Assembly (NCBI GenBank): GCA_051888775.1
Contig: JBJFCE010000032.1
Coordinates: forward strand, 62,001-126,000
Direction: 5' to 3'
Length of the DNA stretch: 64,000 nucleotides
Source: JBJFCE01 sp051888775
GTDB lineage: Bacteria; Bacillota; Clostridia; Lachnospirales; Lachnospiraceae
The notes under the pieces are model-generated. The model saw only the letters and a list, made by a program, of their open reading frames with translations. It was not told the DNA's origin and did not search any database. This document shows positions 52,481 through 62,467 of the stretch, piece after piece. The first letter of the stretch is position 1, and every line of letters begins with the position of its first letter. The position numbers and the translations under genes are program-made.

Positions 52481-54816
52481 TCTTTCTTCCCTTTGCCTTT
52501 CTTATACTCGCTTCCCATCGCAATTTCCTCTTCCGCTTTTGCGATTTTCTTTGCCAGCTCTTCTTTTAAGGAAGCTCTGATCTTTGCTTTCTCTTTCTTC
52601 AGCTTTTCTTTTTTCTTACGCGCTTCCTCCTGCTTTTTTAAACGCTCCTGTTCTTTTAATCTCATCTGTTCCAGTTCTTTTTCCGTATAAGGAACATAAG
52701 TCAATACCGATACGGACAACGGCGCCATTGTAACGCGGATAGAATTCTCACGCATATCACACTCATCCTTCTTACTCTTTAGGATACGCGCATTGCACTG
52801 ACCTTCTCCCAGATACTTCCGGTTATCCGTAGAAAAGATTTCCCGGTATTTTCCGTCAAACGGAACGCCGATCTTATGATTTTCCCATGCGCAGTTTGCA
52901 AAATTTACTGTGACAAGAAGCGTCTCCTCCTTACTCTTTCGCATGAATACCAGCACACATTCATTGGCGGAAATACTGTTGATCCATTCAAAATTATCTT
53001 CTTCGTCAAAATGCCACAATGCCGGATGCGTTAAATACAGCGCATTACAGTCTCTGACAAATTCATCATAGGTATGGTCAAATAACTGCAAAAAATATTT
53101 ACTGCCCGGATGTACCATCGAATAAGCATATATCATCTTCTTCTGTGAAAGCATCAGTTTCTCATTGTCCTGCCCGTACAACTGTTCCAGACTGCACTCG
53201 CTCTTTTGCATATAATCTTTGGAAACAGCCAGCATAAACCGCTCCAGATAGCGATACAGATAGGACATTGTCAATTCCTGATGATAATTGCTTCTGTTTA
53301 CGGGATTCACCGCAAGATAACGCAACAATTCATTCGTATATGCATAATTCCATTTCCAGTCAAATCCGAATCCCTCCTGATCTAACGGCTGTGTCATATT
53401 TCTCCAGCCGGAGAACTCATCCGTAATCAACATCAGATTCGGGAAGTTTTTCTTTAAAATAGAAATACTGTGCTTTAGAAATTCAATGCCCTCCAGATTT
53501 TCCGTACCGCCGTACATGTTCGGAAGCCATTCTCCATCATGCTTACCGTAATCCAGATAAAGCAAAAACGAAGTATCACAGAATCGGATACCGTCTGCAC
53601 GAAATTGCTCAACCAGACGCACAACCGAGGAAATCAGGAAATCCGTTACCTGCGGTCTGCCGTAATGGAATAAGGACACCCCAAATCCGTGATGATATCC
53701 CTGTCTCTCATCCATATGTTCATATAAACAGCTGCCGTCAAAATGCTCCAGCAATTCTTTTGCATGGCAAAAACAAGCTGCTGCATAATCTATAATGACA
53801 TAGATTCCTGCCTGATGGAACAGATCCACCAACAGCTTCAGCTCCGTTTGAGATGTAAAGTCCGCATTCAGGGCGTAAAAAGCCAGCGGCTCATGAACAG
53901 CAGTCTGTGCAGTATTTTCTGCAAGTACGTTTCCGATCGAAACATGGGTATACCCCATTGCTTTTACCCATTCTACTGTTTCCGTAAAAGCAGCTTCTGC
54001 TCCTTTTTCCCGTACTGCTTCTTTTAACAAGTTCTGTAAATCCAGCTCATATACAAGCAGCGGCTCCGCTTCCTTTGCAAAGGTCGGAAGTGCTTCTGCT
54101 TTCCAGCTGTAATCATCCGCTTCCGGAACCACGCTGATCTGATAACGATCTTCTTCATTGATCAATTTTTCCGCATAAGGATCTGCCTTCAGAATGATCA
54201 TGCCGCCTTTCTTACGGATTTCATACTGATAGGTCGTTCCGCCAGAAAGTCCCGGAATAAACAGACTGAAAATCCCTGTTGTTTCATCAAAGATCATCGG
54301 ATGTACTCTTCCGTCATAATTGTTAAATGTACCTACGACACTGACTCTGAGCGCCTCCGGTGCCCATACCCGAAACAGAATTCCTTTTGTTCCGTTAATC
54401 TGTGTAATATGTGCGCCCATCAGGCGATACGTATGATAATGTGTTCCGGCATTCCATTTCTGTACTTCCGCTCCGGAAAGTGATACGTCAAATACATACG
54501 GATCGGCAAACGTAACGGTCTGCTTTTTTTCACCGTCTTTTCCGCCGCTTTTCATGCGGAAAAGATATCCCTCCTTGATCTTTCCCGGAACCAGAACCGC
54601 ATAAAAGCCATCCTCATCCATGCATTCCATCGGGTATTCCTTCTCGTCTGTTCCGACCAGCACGGATACCTGATCTGCCATCGGTAAGAATGCCTGAATC
54701 AAAGTCTGATTTCCTATTATCTGGGCACCCAGGATTTTTTCCGGATGCGGCTCATCCGCATAGATGATTCCTTCAATTTCAGGCCAGTTCATTAATTTAT
54801 ACAGTTTTTTATTCAT
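52477..54816 (-). CDS. GlgB-like protein with missing catalytic residues (predicted pseudoenzyme)
   Basis: From the ATG at 54816 (779 residues; AGGGG 7 bases upstream) the protein has two N-terminal CBM48-like parts and a GH13 barrel closely following GlgB: FFDGT/LYEH, YLDYGKHDGEWLPNMYGG, FGFDWKWNYAYTNELLRYL, SYMVHPGSKYF. But where GlgB has DWVPAH this has DYAAAC (about 342), the nucleophile DGLRVDA reads DGIRFCD (about 410), and SHDEV reads SKDYM (about 531). The frame is intact. The C-terminal tail is a Lys/Glu coil (LKEQERLKKQEEARKKKEKL). A glycogen-binding or regulatory role is my guess. The stop overlaps the mscS start. Confidence 0.8.
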   Translation of the reverse strand: MNKKLYKLMNWPEIEGIIYADEPHPEKILGAQIIGNQTLIQAFLPMADQVSVLVGTDEKEYPMECMDEDGFYAVLVPGKIKEGYLFRMKSGGKDGEKKQTVTFADPYVFDVSLSGAEVQKWNAGTHYHTYRLMGAHITQINGTKGILFRVWAPEALRVSVVGTFNNYDGRVHPMIFDETTGIFSLFIPGLSGGTTYQYEIRKKGGMIILKADPYAEKLINEEDRYQISVVPEADDYSWKAEALPTFAKEAEPLLVYELDLQNLLKEAVREKGAEAAFTETVEWVKAMGYTHVSIGNVLAENTAQTAVHEPLAFYALNADFTSQTELKLLVDLFHQAGIYVIIDYAAACFCHAKELLEHFDGSCLYEHMDERQGYHHGFGVSLFHYGRPQVTDFLISSVVRLVEQFRADGIRFCDTSFLLYLDYGKHDGEWLPNMYGGTENLEGIEFLKHSISILKKNFPNLMLITDEFSGWRNMTQPLDQEGFGFDWKWNYAYTNELLRYLAVNPVNRSNYHQELTMSYLYRYLERFMLAVSKDYMQKSECSLEQLYGQDNEKLMLSQKKMIYAYSMVHPGSKYFLQLFDHTYDEFVRDCNALYLTHPALWHFDEEDNFEWINSISANECVLVFMRKSKEETLLVTVNFANCAWENHKIGVPFDGKYREIFSTDNRKYLGEGQCNARILKSKKDECDMRENSIRVTMAPLSVSVLTYVPYTEKELEQMRLKEQERLKKQEEARKKKEKLKKEKAKIRASLKEELAKKIAKAEEEIAMGSEYKKGKGKKE

Positions 54817-54838
54817 TCTGTTTCCCCTTCCATGAGCC

Positions 54839-56080
54839 TCATTCCATTGCAATACTGTGAATATATAGTCCGCTTCTGAGTTTTGGTTCAAACCACGTCG
54901 ACTTTGGCGGCATCAAGAGCCCGGCATCTGCAACCGCAAATAATTCATCTATGCCGGTCGGATACAGTGCAAAAGCAGCTGCCTCCCCATTGTCCACACG
55001 ACGCTCCAGTTCGGATAATCCACGGATTCCTCCTACAAAGTCGATCCTTTTATCGGTCTTCGGATCCTGAATACCAAGTATCGGTGCCAGACATTCCTTT
55101 TGCAGGATTGACACATCCAGTCCTTCTACAGGGTTAGCACTTCTGCTTCCACGATATCGCAATGTATACCATGTATGCTCCATATATAATCCGAAAGTCC
55201 CCTTTTCCTCCGGTCGTGCCAGCATCTTATTACAAACACTGATGTCAAATACTGCTTTTAAACGTTCCAGAAACATCTCGGGCGTCATTCCGTTCAGATC
55301 CTTTACAACCCGGTTGTAGTCATAGATTCGAAGCGTATCCTCCGGGAACAAAACGGACATAAAGTAATTATATTCCTCATTTCCGTTATGATCGGGATTC
55401 TTTCCTGATTTATCAAAACCAACCTTGACGGCAGAAGCACAGCGATGATGTCCGTCTGCGATATAAATTTCGTTGATTCCGGCAAAAGCTTCTCTGATTG
55501 CCGCAATGTCCTCCTCTCGGTCCACGATCCAGCCGGTATGACCGATGCCGTCCTCCGCTACAAAATCGTATTCCGGTGTAGTCTGCGTATAACGATCCAT
55601 GATTTTCTGAAGCGCATCTACATTACGATATGCGAGAAAAATCGGTCCTGTCTGCGCATCACAGACCGTCACATGCCTGATCCTGTCCTGCTCCTTTTCC
55701 GCACGGGTATTTTCATGCTTTTTGATAATCTGCGCCTCATAATCCCAGATAGAAGCACATGCTACAAATCCGGTCTGCTTCCTTCCCGCCATTGTCAATC
55801 GGTAAATATAATAATACGGTTTCTTATCCTGTATGAATTTTCCTCTTGCTATCATATCGCATAAACGATCGTGCGCACACTGATAGACTTCCGGCGCATA
55901 CATATCATGCCCCGGCTCAAAATTAATCTCCGGACGGTCAATATATAAAAAAGAATTCGGTCTGTCCTTTGCTGCTTCTCTTGCTTCCTCGGAAGAATAT
56001 ACATCATAAGGAAGTGCTGCGATTTTTTCCTCCATTCCTTTTGCCGGTCTGATCGCACAAAACGGTCTTATGTCTGCCAT
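54839..56080 (-). CDS. DUF1015 family protein
   Basis: The 413-residue soluble protein begins IRPFCAIRPAKGMEEKIAALPYDVYSSEEAR, the typical DUF1015 start, and contains YIADGHHRCASAVKVG and EYNYFMSVLFPEDTL. Its activity is not established; in Clostridia it is often encoded beside serC and serA, and here those genes lie 6.5 kb away. The gap on its start side contains the truncated repeat copy D. Confidence 0.92.
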   Translation of the reverse strand: MADIRPFCAIRPAKGMEEKIAALPYDVYSSEEAREAAKDRPNSFLYIDRPEINFEPGHDMYAPEVYQCAHDRLCDMIARGKFIQDKKPYYYIYRLTMAGRKQTGFVACASIWDYEAQIIKKHENTRAEKEQDRIRHVTVCDAQTGPIFLAYRNVDALQKIMDRYTQTTPEYDFVAEDGIGHTGWIVDREEDIAAIREAFAGINEIYIADGHHRCASAVKVGFDKSGKNPDHNGNEEYNYFMSVLFPEDTLRIYDYNRVVKDLNGMTPEMFLERLKAVFDISVCNKMLARPEEKGTFGLYMEHTWYTLRYRGSRSANPVEGLDVSILQKECLAPILGIQDPKTDKRIDFVGGIRGLSELERRVDNGEAAAFALYPTGIDELFAVADAGLLMPPKSTWFEPKLRSGLYIHSIAME

Positions 56081-56112
56081 AATTTGTTCCTCTCGTTCTT
56101 ATGTATTAATAG

Positions 56113-56207
56113 GCGATTGCGAAACCCTGTCCGTAAGGCAGAACCGGTGCTGATAACCCTAGCGGTGACCGGCACGCTTTCGCTACACCTCGTCCGTAAC
56201 GGTACAT
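56113..56207 (-). repeat. Structured intergenic repeat, copy D (truncated, inverted)
   Basis: Read on the minus strand this is the 3' half of copy A: the right outer arm, the GC-GAAA-GC hairpin and the 3' strands of the ACGGAC and GTACCG stems. Matching begins at GCGATTGCGAAAC (56113) and ends after GGTACAT (56207), where the sequence changes to ordinary DNA, so the left half is missing. The whole gap between DUF1015 and the plus-strand gene (56081-56404) holds this and a promoter. Confidence 0.8.
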
Positions 56208-56301
56208 TCAGTATCTCTTTATCTATTATAGAAAACTATCCTGCTCTTTTCAACACATAAAAAGAACTGTTACTGTTTATACAAATTTTATTCATCCAAA
56301 T

Positions 56302-56330
56302 TTGACAGCATCTTACAGGAATGCTATCAT
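56302..56330 (+). promoter_or_regulatory. Promoter of the small plus-strand gene
   Basis: TTGACA (56302-56307), 17 bases and TATCAT (56325-56330), a near-consensus promoter. Confidence 0.75.
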
Positions 56331-56404
56331 TCTTTTATCGCATTTATGATCCTTCATTCATAGGCAACAGCAATGAATCAAGGTTTCAGAAAAAGAAAGG
56401 ATGT

Positions 56405-56695
56405 ATGAATATGACACAGGAAGACAGAGCTTTACTTGACAGAATCAACGAATATGCAGATAAGGTGTTGGATCATATCGATCCGCAGAATACAAGAGTT
56501 GGTTACCAGCTTGAGAAGCTGCGTCCTGTCATGCAGGAAATTGCCATGGAGCGCTCCATGCCCGTTGAGGATGTTTTTATCAAATATATGGATCTTGCCA
56601 GCGAAGCCTCCGTAGAACGGGAACGCAAATTTCAAAACACCGTCGGAAATATGACAACTTACGGTGATCTGGGCGATGTAAAAATCTATAGCTAA
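56405..56695 (+). CDS. Small acidic protein of unknown function
   Basis: From the ATG at 56405 (96 residues) or 56411 the protein starts MTQEDRALLDRINEYADKVLDHID and continues with AMERSMPVEDVFIKYMDLAS and ERERKFQNTVGNMTTYG. It is helical, acidic and without motifs I can name. The longer frame to 56321 would begin inside the promoter. AGAAAGG precedes both candidate starts. Its stop overlaps that of the convergent ybaK (CTAA). Confidence 0.65.
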   Translation: MNMTQEDRALLDRINEYADKVLDHIDPQNTRVGYQLEKLRPVMQEIAMERSMPVEDVFIKYMDLASEASVERERKFQNTVGNMTTYGDLGDVKIYS

Positions 56696-57168
56696 ATCAG
56701 ATCTGCATATTCCGCCCGTGCAGCTTTACACAGATCGTCCGGTGACAGCTCCATCTGCATGCCGAGTCTGCCGCCGCTGACGATAATTTTTTCCTGTTCT
56801 TTTGCCTGCATTGCAATTCTGGTCACAAATTGCTTTTTCATGCCGATCGGTGTACATCCGCCCCGGATATAACCGGTAATCTGATTGATATCCTTTACAT
56901 GGATCATTGCTACCGACTTTTCTCCCACACTTTTTGCGGCCTTCTTCATATCCAGCTCCTGATCGATCGGAAGCACAAAAACAAAATAATTCTTACTGTT
57001 TCCCTGCGTTACAAGTGTTTTATACATCTTTTCATATGGCTGCCCCAGCATATCCGCAATATGAATACCGTCTATAAATTCATCACATTCATAGGTATGG
57101 CATTCATACGGAATCTTCATGGATTCGAGAATACGCATTGCATTGGTTTTCTGCTCTTTTTTTGCCAT
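56692..57168 (-). CDS. ybaK: Cys-tRNA(Pro) deacylase YbaK-type
   Basis: This 158-residue trans-editing protein hydrolyses Cys mischarged on tRNA-Pro. The fold is recognised from KTNAMRILESMKIPYECHTY, the catalytic lysine in MYKTLVTQG, VLPIDQELDMKKAAKSVGEK and YIRGGCTPIGMKKQF. It is encoded 15 bases downstream of the HD-GYP/GGDEF receptor and may be cotranscribed with it. Confidence 0.92.
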   Translation of the reverse strand: MAKKEQKTNAMRILESMKIPYECHTYECDEFIDGIHIADMLGQPYEKMYKTLVTQGNSKNYFVFVLPIDQELDMKKAAKSVGEKSVAMIHVKDINQITGYIRGGCTPIGMKKQFVTRIAMQAKEQEKIIVSGGRLGMQMELSPDDLCKAARAEYADLI

Positions 57169-57183
57169 ACTTCTTTCCTCTTT

Positions 57184-60006
57184 TCAGACTTCCAGCATCG
57201 GCATGTATTCATAGCGCGGTCGGAAATCATTTCCGTTATAGGACCTATAGTACTGAGCAAAGATACGATCTACGACAAGCGGAATATTATCTTCACCCAC
57301 TTCCATCAAAATAACCAGATACTGCATGGAGCTGTAACGGGTACAGACATCTACGTTTCTGATATTGCTTCGTATTGCCATTTCCATACAATCCAATGCA
57401 TGCTCAATTTTTTCAATAAACATCGTATTGTCAGAAATCGTGTCCATTGTGATCATAACTAAATGACAGCTATGTTTATAACGTTCACTCAGATTACTGA
57501 TATATTCATAGATCTTGGCAAATCCACGCTGATCCAGATCCAACGCTCCCGTATAATTACCGCTTTCCCGAATTGCTCTTACAAGCTGAGCCAGATCTTT
57601 TCCGGTCGGTTTCCAATCGGCATGTTCCTGCTCAAGCTGATGATAAAAGGAATAATGATCCTTTCCGTTTTGTTTTACATAATACAATGCTTTATCAGCC
57701 TTTGCATAACAGTCTGCAAAGTTCTCGCCCTTCAGACACATACAAAGTCCACCGGACAGAGATGCACTGCGGATTGTTACATCCTCGTCTTTTTTGTCAT
57801 TAAAGTTTTTAAAGATCTGATCGATCAGCTGCGTAACCGCATCTTTCGTAATATCCTTGAGAAACAGTAAAAACTCATCGCCGCCAAGTCTGCAGGCAAC
57901 GGAATCCCCCGCATAATCAGAGATCGTATCTCCTAAGAGTTTCAAAGCCTTATCGCCTGCTTTATGTCCATAGATATCATTGATCTTCTTTAAATTATCC
58001 ATATCCAGAAATACCAGACATCCTCCATGCATCTGCATGCTTTGCGCTATCTGCATTTCTCCGAGATTTCTCATTGGAAGTCCCGTAAGGTAATCCATAC
58101 TCTCCGTTTCCTTCTGGCTCTTTACGGTATCCACAACCTCAGAAATGAATTTACCGGCATCCATCGTCTCATCCATTTCAAGTTCCGAAAGCACTCCGTT
58201 AACAAAGACACTTTGATCCTTTTCCTCGATCTGCATACGTCCTTCATCCAGAAGCTTTATAAAAGTATCCGCTATGACAGGATCAAACTGTCCGCCTCTG
58301 TTCTCCAGAATCTCTTCGCGGATACGCTCCTTAGGAAGCGGATTACGATAAATTCTCTTGGAATTCATGGCGTCATAACAATCTGCCACCATAACAATAC
58401 GGGCATGGATCGGAATCTCCTCTCCTGCCAATCCTTCCGGATATCCGTGTCCGTCATATCGTTCATGATGATATCTGGCAACTTCCTCTACATGATCGAT
58501 CAGGGTAATGTTTTTTAAGATATCCGCACCAATTTCCGTATGTCTTTTTATGATCTCATATTCTGCATCCAGCAACTTTGCCGGTTTATTTAGGATCGTA
58601 TCCGGTATCCCTATTTTTCCGACATCATGTAGATAAGCTGCATCTCTCAGATTTTCTACTTCCTTATCGCTCCATCCCAGTTCTCTGGCAAGCAATGCGG
58701 AATACTCTGCAACACGGTACGAATGACCTTTGGTATATTCATCCTTTGCTTCAATCGTGGTGGATAATGTCTGTAGAACCTGTAAGGACATTGCTTCTGT
58801 CTGTTTTTTGCGTTTTTCAAGCTGCTCTTTCTGTCTCTCATTTTCCACACTGCGGATATCGTTTATCGTCTTGATAATTGTAAAAAACAACAGTATCAGC
58901 AAGCCTATTCCAAGGAAGAGCCCTGCTGTGTTCATAATCAGATATATCGATGCTACCTCAACGGCCGCTCCGGTCATCGCCACGACCAATCCGATGACAC
59001 TCAGCAAATACTCCTTGATTTTACCTTTACGATAATCCAAAAAGAAGGTGACAAAAACGGAAAGGAACGTAATGATCAGGACCGCAACAGATATAGAAAG
59101 GGTATCCATATAATCTGCAGTCTCCGTAACCTGCAGAATTATGGAAACAAACAAATTTAAAATTGCAATACCTTCTATGATACTGAAAAACTTTTTATAT
59201 CTGCCGCTCTGCACACTGTCTACATAAAACAGAATCGGTACCGGACACAACATGGCGACTTCGAACCCAACTGAAGTCAAAACAGAAACATTTGGAACAA
59301 CTAACTGACGAAGCCTTGATTCCACTAAAATCCATAATGCTCCCAGAATAATACTCCAGCCAAGATATACCAAATTGATTCTGAACCGATACGCAATACT
59401 CAGCGCAACACTGAATATAACGGTAATAATACCGACAAACAGAATAAAAAGCGCATTGATCGATTCCAGACCATACTTACCAAATATATAAGTCCATATA
59501 TCGACCTTATCTCCGCATAAAATCTCATTCACCATGCCGGAATATCGTGCATAATTGGATCTCAATTCAATACGGAGTTCCTTTCCGGCATCTGCTTCCG
59601 ATGTATTGCAAAAAACATAGCGGCTCGCAGATTCAGACCCAAACGGTCTTGAATCCTTCGTATCATACTCGGTGCGAAGCTCTCCGTCAATATAAAATCG
59701 GACACTCTGCTGTGAGCCGCGGATTTCAATTGTACTTTTGTTATAATTCTCCGGAAGTATCGTTGTGATCACCATAACTTCTCCGGCTGCAACCTCATAA
59801 TTGCCGGGAGCCACGATTTGTTCCTCTGACCCATCCGATTTTTCCCAGATAAGTATCCCGTCATAAGTCAGGCTGTCCGGTAAAGCCCCCTGATCCATTT
59901 CAGACGGATAAAAAGCTTCTCCCCAAAGTAATCCGAACAACATCATTGCAATCAGGATATAGAACAATCTTTTTATATACTTATTAATTGAATAATCTAC
60001 TCTCAC
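57184..60006 (-). CDS. Membrane receptor with HD-GYP and GGDEF domains
   Basis: The 940-residue protein has an N-terminal membrane helix, an external domain (about 40-165, 7TMR-DISM-like), a multi-span region (about 180-390) and then a coiled coil. The HD-GYP domain has LHDVGKIGIPD (His-Asp near 460) and HHERYDGHGYP (about 518), both intact. The GGDEF domain has RLGGDEF (about 708), intact; I see no RxxD inhibitory site. About 140 residues of unknown character follow. It could make and break cyclic-di-GMP. The start is GTG with GAGG about ten bases upstream. It follows the chemoreceptor gene by 48 bases. Confidence 0.9.
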   Translation of the reverse strand: MRVDYSINKYIKRLFYILIAMMLFGLLWGEAFYPSEMDQGALPDSLTYDGILIWEKSDGSEEQIVAPGNYEVAAGEVMVITTILPENYNKSTIEIRGSQQSVRFYIDGELRTEYDTKDSRPFGSESASRYVFCNTSEADAGKELRIELRSNYARYSGMVNEILCGDKVDIWTYIFGKYGLESINALFILFVGIITVIFSVALSIAYRFRINLVYLGWSIILGALWILVESRLRQLVVPNVSVLTSVGFEVAMLCPVPILFYVDSVQSGRYKKFFSIIEGIAILNLFVSIILQVTETADYMDTLSISVAVLIITFLSVFVTFFLDYRKGKIKEYLLSVIGLVVAMTGAAVEVASIYLIMNTAGLFLGIGLLILLFFTIIKTINDIRSVENERQKEQLEKRKKQTEAMSLQVLQTLSTTIEAKDEYTKGHSYRVAEYSALLARELGWSDKEVENLRDAAYLHDVGKIGIPDTILNKPAKLLDAEYEIIKRHTEIGADILKNITLIDHVEEVARYHHERYDGHGYPEGLAGEEIPIHARIVMVADCYDAMNSKRIYRNPLPKERIREEILENRGGQFDPVIADTFIKLLDEGRMQIEEKDQSVFVNGVLSELEMDETMDAGKFISEVVDTVKSQKETESMDYLTGLPMRNLGEMQIAQSMQMHGGCLVFLDMDNLKKINDIYGHKAGDKALKLLGDTISDYAGDSVACRLGGDEFLLFLKDITKDAVTQLIDQIFKNFNDKKDEDVTIRSASLSGGLCMCLKGENFADCYAKADKALYYVKQNGKDHYSFYHQLEQEHADWKPTGKDLAQLVRAIRESGNYTGALDLDQRGFAKIYEYISNLSERYKHSCHLVMITMDTISDNTMFIEKIEHALDCMEMAIRSNIRNVDVCTRYSSMQYLVILMEVGEDNIPLVVDRIFAQYYRSYNGNDFRPRYEYMPMLEV

Positions 60007-60054
60007 TAACCTTTGTCCTCAATTGCGATTTTACTACGCTAAAAAGCCGTGCCC

Positions 60055-62052
60055 CTATCTCAATGTAAAGGAATCCGCCGTCTGTTTCAGACTCTGCGCG
60101 CATTCATTTAACTGCTGGCTGATCGCAGTGTTTTCCTCTGCACTTGCCGCATTATTCTCTACGATTTCAGCAACTTCTTTTAATTTCTCATTGATATCCT
60201 CAATAGCTCTTTGCTGCTTTTCCACGAACTCCACAATTTCATCAATATGCTGTTTTGACTGAACAGAATCATTCATACCCTGCTCGATCATCGCAGAGGT
60301 TGTGGATACCAGTTCTTTTCCTGTCGAAACAGCCGCCTGAGATTCTGCGATCAGTTTACTGATATTCTCACTGGCCTGTGCACTGGATGCGGCAAGGGTA
60401 CTGATCTCATCCGCCACAACCGCAAATCCCTTTCCTGCTTCGCCTGCCCGGGCTGCTTCAATGGAGGCATTCAAAGAAAGCAGATTCGTCTTGGCTGCAA
60501 TACTTTTAATCGTTCCGACGAATTCTGCGATCTCACCATAGCACTGATCAATACTTTCCATCGCATTTACCAACGCAGTCATCTCTCGGTTACCGGACTC
60601 CAGATGCTCATTTGTAATATCCACAGTCTCACGGACATTCATGGCGTTTTCCGTAATCTGCTTTGTCTGTTCTGTCAACCGTACCATGTCTTCCGATACA
60701 TTGACAACCGATTCATTCTGCATTGAAGCACTCTGTGCTACCGTTTCCGTTGTCATTTCCAATTTGTCCGCATAATCCAAAACACTTTCGGCTTCTTTGT
60801 TGATCTGGTGGAAGGATTCATTCAGATGACTGACAATGCCTTCCAGCGCATTCTTAATCTGTACATAGCTTCCCTTAAAATCCCCGTCGATCGTAACAGT
60901 CAGATTTTTATTGGAAATCTCCGTCACTGTATTTGAAATACTGTCAATATAAAATTTCAGGCTTGCAATGGTCTCATTGATGGAATCGGTCAGTCTCTCA
61001 ATCTCCAGAGAATTCTTCTCTTCATCAAATACCACAGACAAATCGCCCTCTGCAACCCTGCCCATCTTGCCGCTGATGGATTCAAGCGGTCGGAACAGCA
61101 TGCTGATTCTTCCGTTCACATTCTTTCTTGCCATGACAATCGCAAGGAAATAAATCAACAGATTCAGTCCAATGATCAGTGCAAAAGAAAGAATGATTGA
61201 GTATAACGTTTTTACCGAAATGACTTTCCATCCCGTCACTTCGGATGTATTGCCGATTCCGAATTTGAAGCCGCCTTCATAATCCATAAACAGTCCCGTC
61301 GACATATTATCTTTTGTAAAGGACTCATATCTGCCTGAATTTACTGTCTGTACAGTAGGCGTACGATCCACATCCAGCGAATACTGATCGTTAGGATGCA
61401 CCAGAATCGTTCCATCGGAGGTTGTCAGAAATACATAGTTATTGCCCTGATAGCTTTCTTCTATCAGAGAAACCAGATTATCCATATACATATCCATTCC
61501 TACAACTCCGGCCACCTGCCCGTCACGATAGGTTGCCTTTGCCAACGTAATACAGATACCGCCGCTTTGCTCATCGACATAAGGATCAGAAATATATACC
61601 TCATCCGGATTTGCCTGAGCTCCTATATACCAGCCGCGTTCCGTTACAATAAAATCTTCCGGCGGTTGCCAGCCACCGCTCATAATTGTGATATTTTCAT
61701 CATAGCAGCTGTAAACCGCAGAAATCTGGGAATCCATTGCCACCATGGAATCCACATAATTCTGAACATCCTCACGCTCAATGATCGTTCCGCTGCTGAT
61801 ACCGGCAGCAATTGCCTCCAGCATGCTGACCTTCGCCTGCATAGCCCTGTCAATCTCCTCCGTATACTCACTGACGGAACTTCGATTATCTTCCAATGTG
61901 TACCTGATTGCAAAGAAACCGCCGATCAGAACTGAGCCCACGCAAATAAAGATCAATACTCGCCGTAAAACATTTGCAAACATGCGCCCGATCTTGCTGC
62001 TCAATCCCTCCTGGGCAGTTTCCTTCACGTTCTTACCTTCACGCCTCTTCAT
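60055..62052 (-). CDS. Methyl-accepting chemotaxis protein (dCache-type sensor)
   Basis: From the ATG at 62052 (665 residues; GGAGGGAG upstream) it has a first membrane helix (about 30-55), a large external dCache-like sensor (GVVGMDMYMDNLVSL, FLTTSDGTILVHPND), a second helix (about 275-300), HAMP, and a signalling domain with the tip IAAKTNLLSLNASIEAARAG and GKGFAVVADEI. It relays an unidentified ligand to CheA. No che or flagellar genes are in the window. A good promoter lies at 62127-62155. Confidence 0.93.
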   Translation of the reverse strand: MKRREGKNVKETAQEGLSSKIGRMFANVLRRVLIFICVGSVLIGGFFAIRYTLEDNRSSVSEYTEEIDRAMQAKVSMLEAIAAGISSGTIIEREDVQNYVDSMVAMDSQISAVYSCYDENITIMSGGWQPPEDFIVTERGWYIGAQANPDEVYISDPYVDEQSGGICITLAKATYRDGQVAGVVGMDMYMDNLVSLIEESYQGNNYVFLTTSDGTILVHPNDQYSLDVDRTPTVQTVNSGRYESFTKDNMSTGLFMDYEGGFKFGIGNTSEVTGWKVISVKTLYSIILSFALIIGLNLLIYFLAIVMARKNVNGRISMLFRPLESISGKMGRVAEGDLSVVFDEEKNSLEIERLTDSINETIASLKFYIDSISNTVTEISNKNLTVTIDGDFKGSYVQIKNALEGIVSHLNESFHQINKEAESVLDYADKLEMTTETVAQSASMQNESVVNVSEDMVRLTEQTKQITENAMNVRETVDITNEHLESGNREMTALVNAMESIDQCYGEIAEFVGTIKSIAAKTNLLSLNASIEAARAGEAGKGFAVVADEISTLAASSAQASENISKLIAESQAAVSTGKELVSTTSAMIEQGMNDSVQSKQHIDEIVEFVEKQQRAIEDINEKLKEVAEIVENNAASAEENTAISQQLNECAQSLKQTADSFTLR

Positions 62053-62126
62053 AAGTGTCTCCCTCCAAATTTTTTCGATATATACCCTTAGTCGTCTGCT
62101 GATAACCATTTTTGTGTATTTAGATT

Positions 62127-62155
62127 ATTTTATCAATTTCTATTCGTAATCTCAA
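62127..62155 (-). promoter_or_regulatory. Promoter of the chemoreceptor gene
   Basis: TTGAGA (62150-62155), 17 bases and TAAAAT (62127-62132) on the minus strand. It is of the housekeeping type; a flagellar sigma-28 pattern is not seen. Confidence 0.65.
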
Positions 62156-62265
62156 GACTTTCATATTGTGATTTTTGAAATTATTTGGCGGGATCAGATG
62201 TATTATGTATCTATTTTCTTGTTCAAATCTCTTTCAGTGTTAGTAGCTTTGTAAAAAGAGATGCA

Positions 62266-62466
62266 GGTAATTGCGAAGCTTTGTCATCAGAACAAAACGT
62301 CTGCCCACATTCCTGCCGGCAGTGGGTACTGTGAGTCCGTCGGTACTTAGGTGCCGTATTTTGGCACCTTATGTACCGCTACGGACGAAGTGTAGCGAAA
62401 GCGTGCCCACTGCCGGCAGGAATGTGGGCAGACGTTTTGTCCTGATGGCAGAATTTTGCAATTACC
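62266..62466 (+). repeat. Structured intergenic repeat, copy B (full length, 201 bp)
   Basis: Outer arms run from GGTAATTGCG to TTGCAATTACC. In the basal 26 pairs four are G-T on the plus strand and two are A-C; inner parts (CTGCCCACATTCC and its complement) are perfect. The core (62328-62407) matches copy A at 79 of 80 bases, including GTCCGT/ACGGAC (62335-62340 with 62381-62386) and the GAAA loop at 62397-62400. The arms have no resemblance to those of A beyond the terminal bases. It lies between the chemoreceptor promoter and serA. Confidence 0.85.
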
Positions 62467-62467
62467 T

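Noticed and set aside
52477..54816. Branching-enzyme gene as a pseudogene
   Set aside because: The frame is intact, has a good ribosome binding site and is coupled to mscS; only the catalytic residues are lost.
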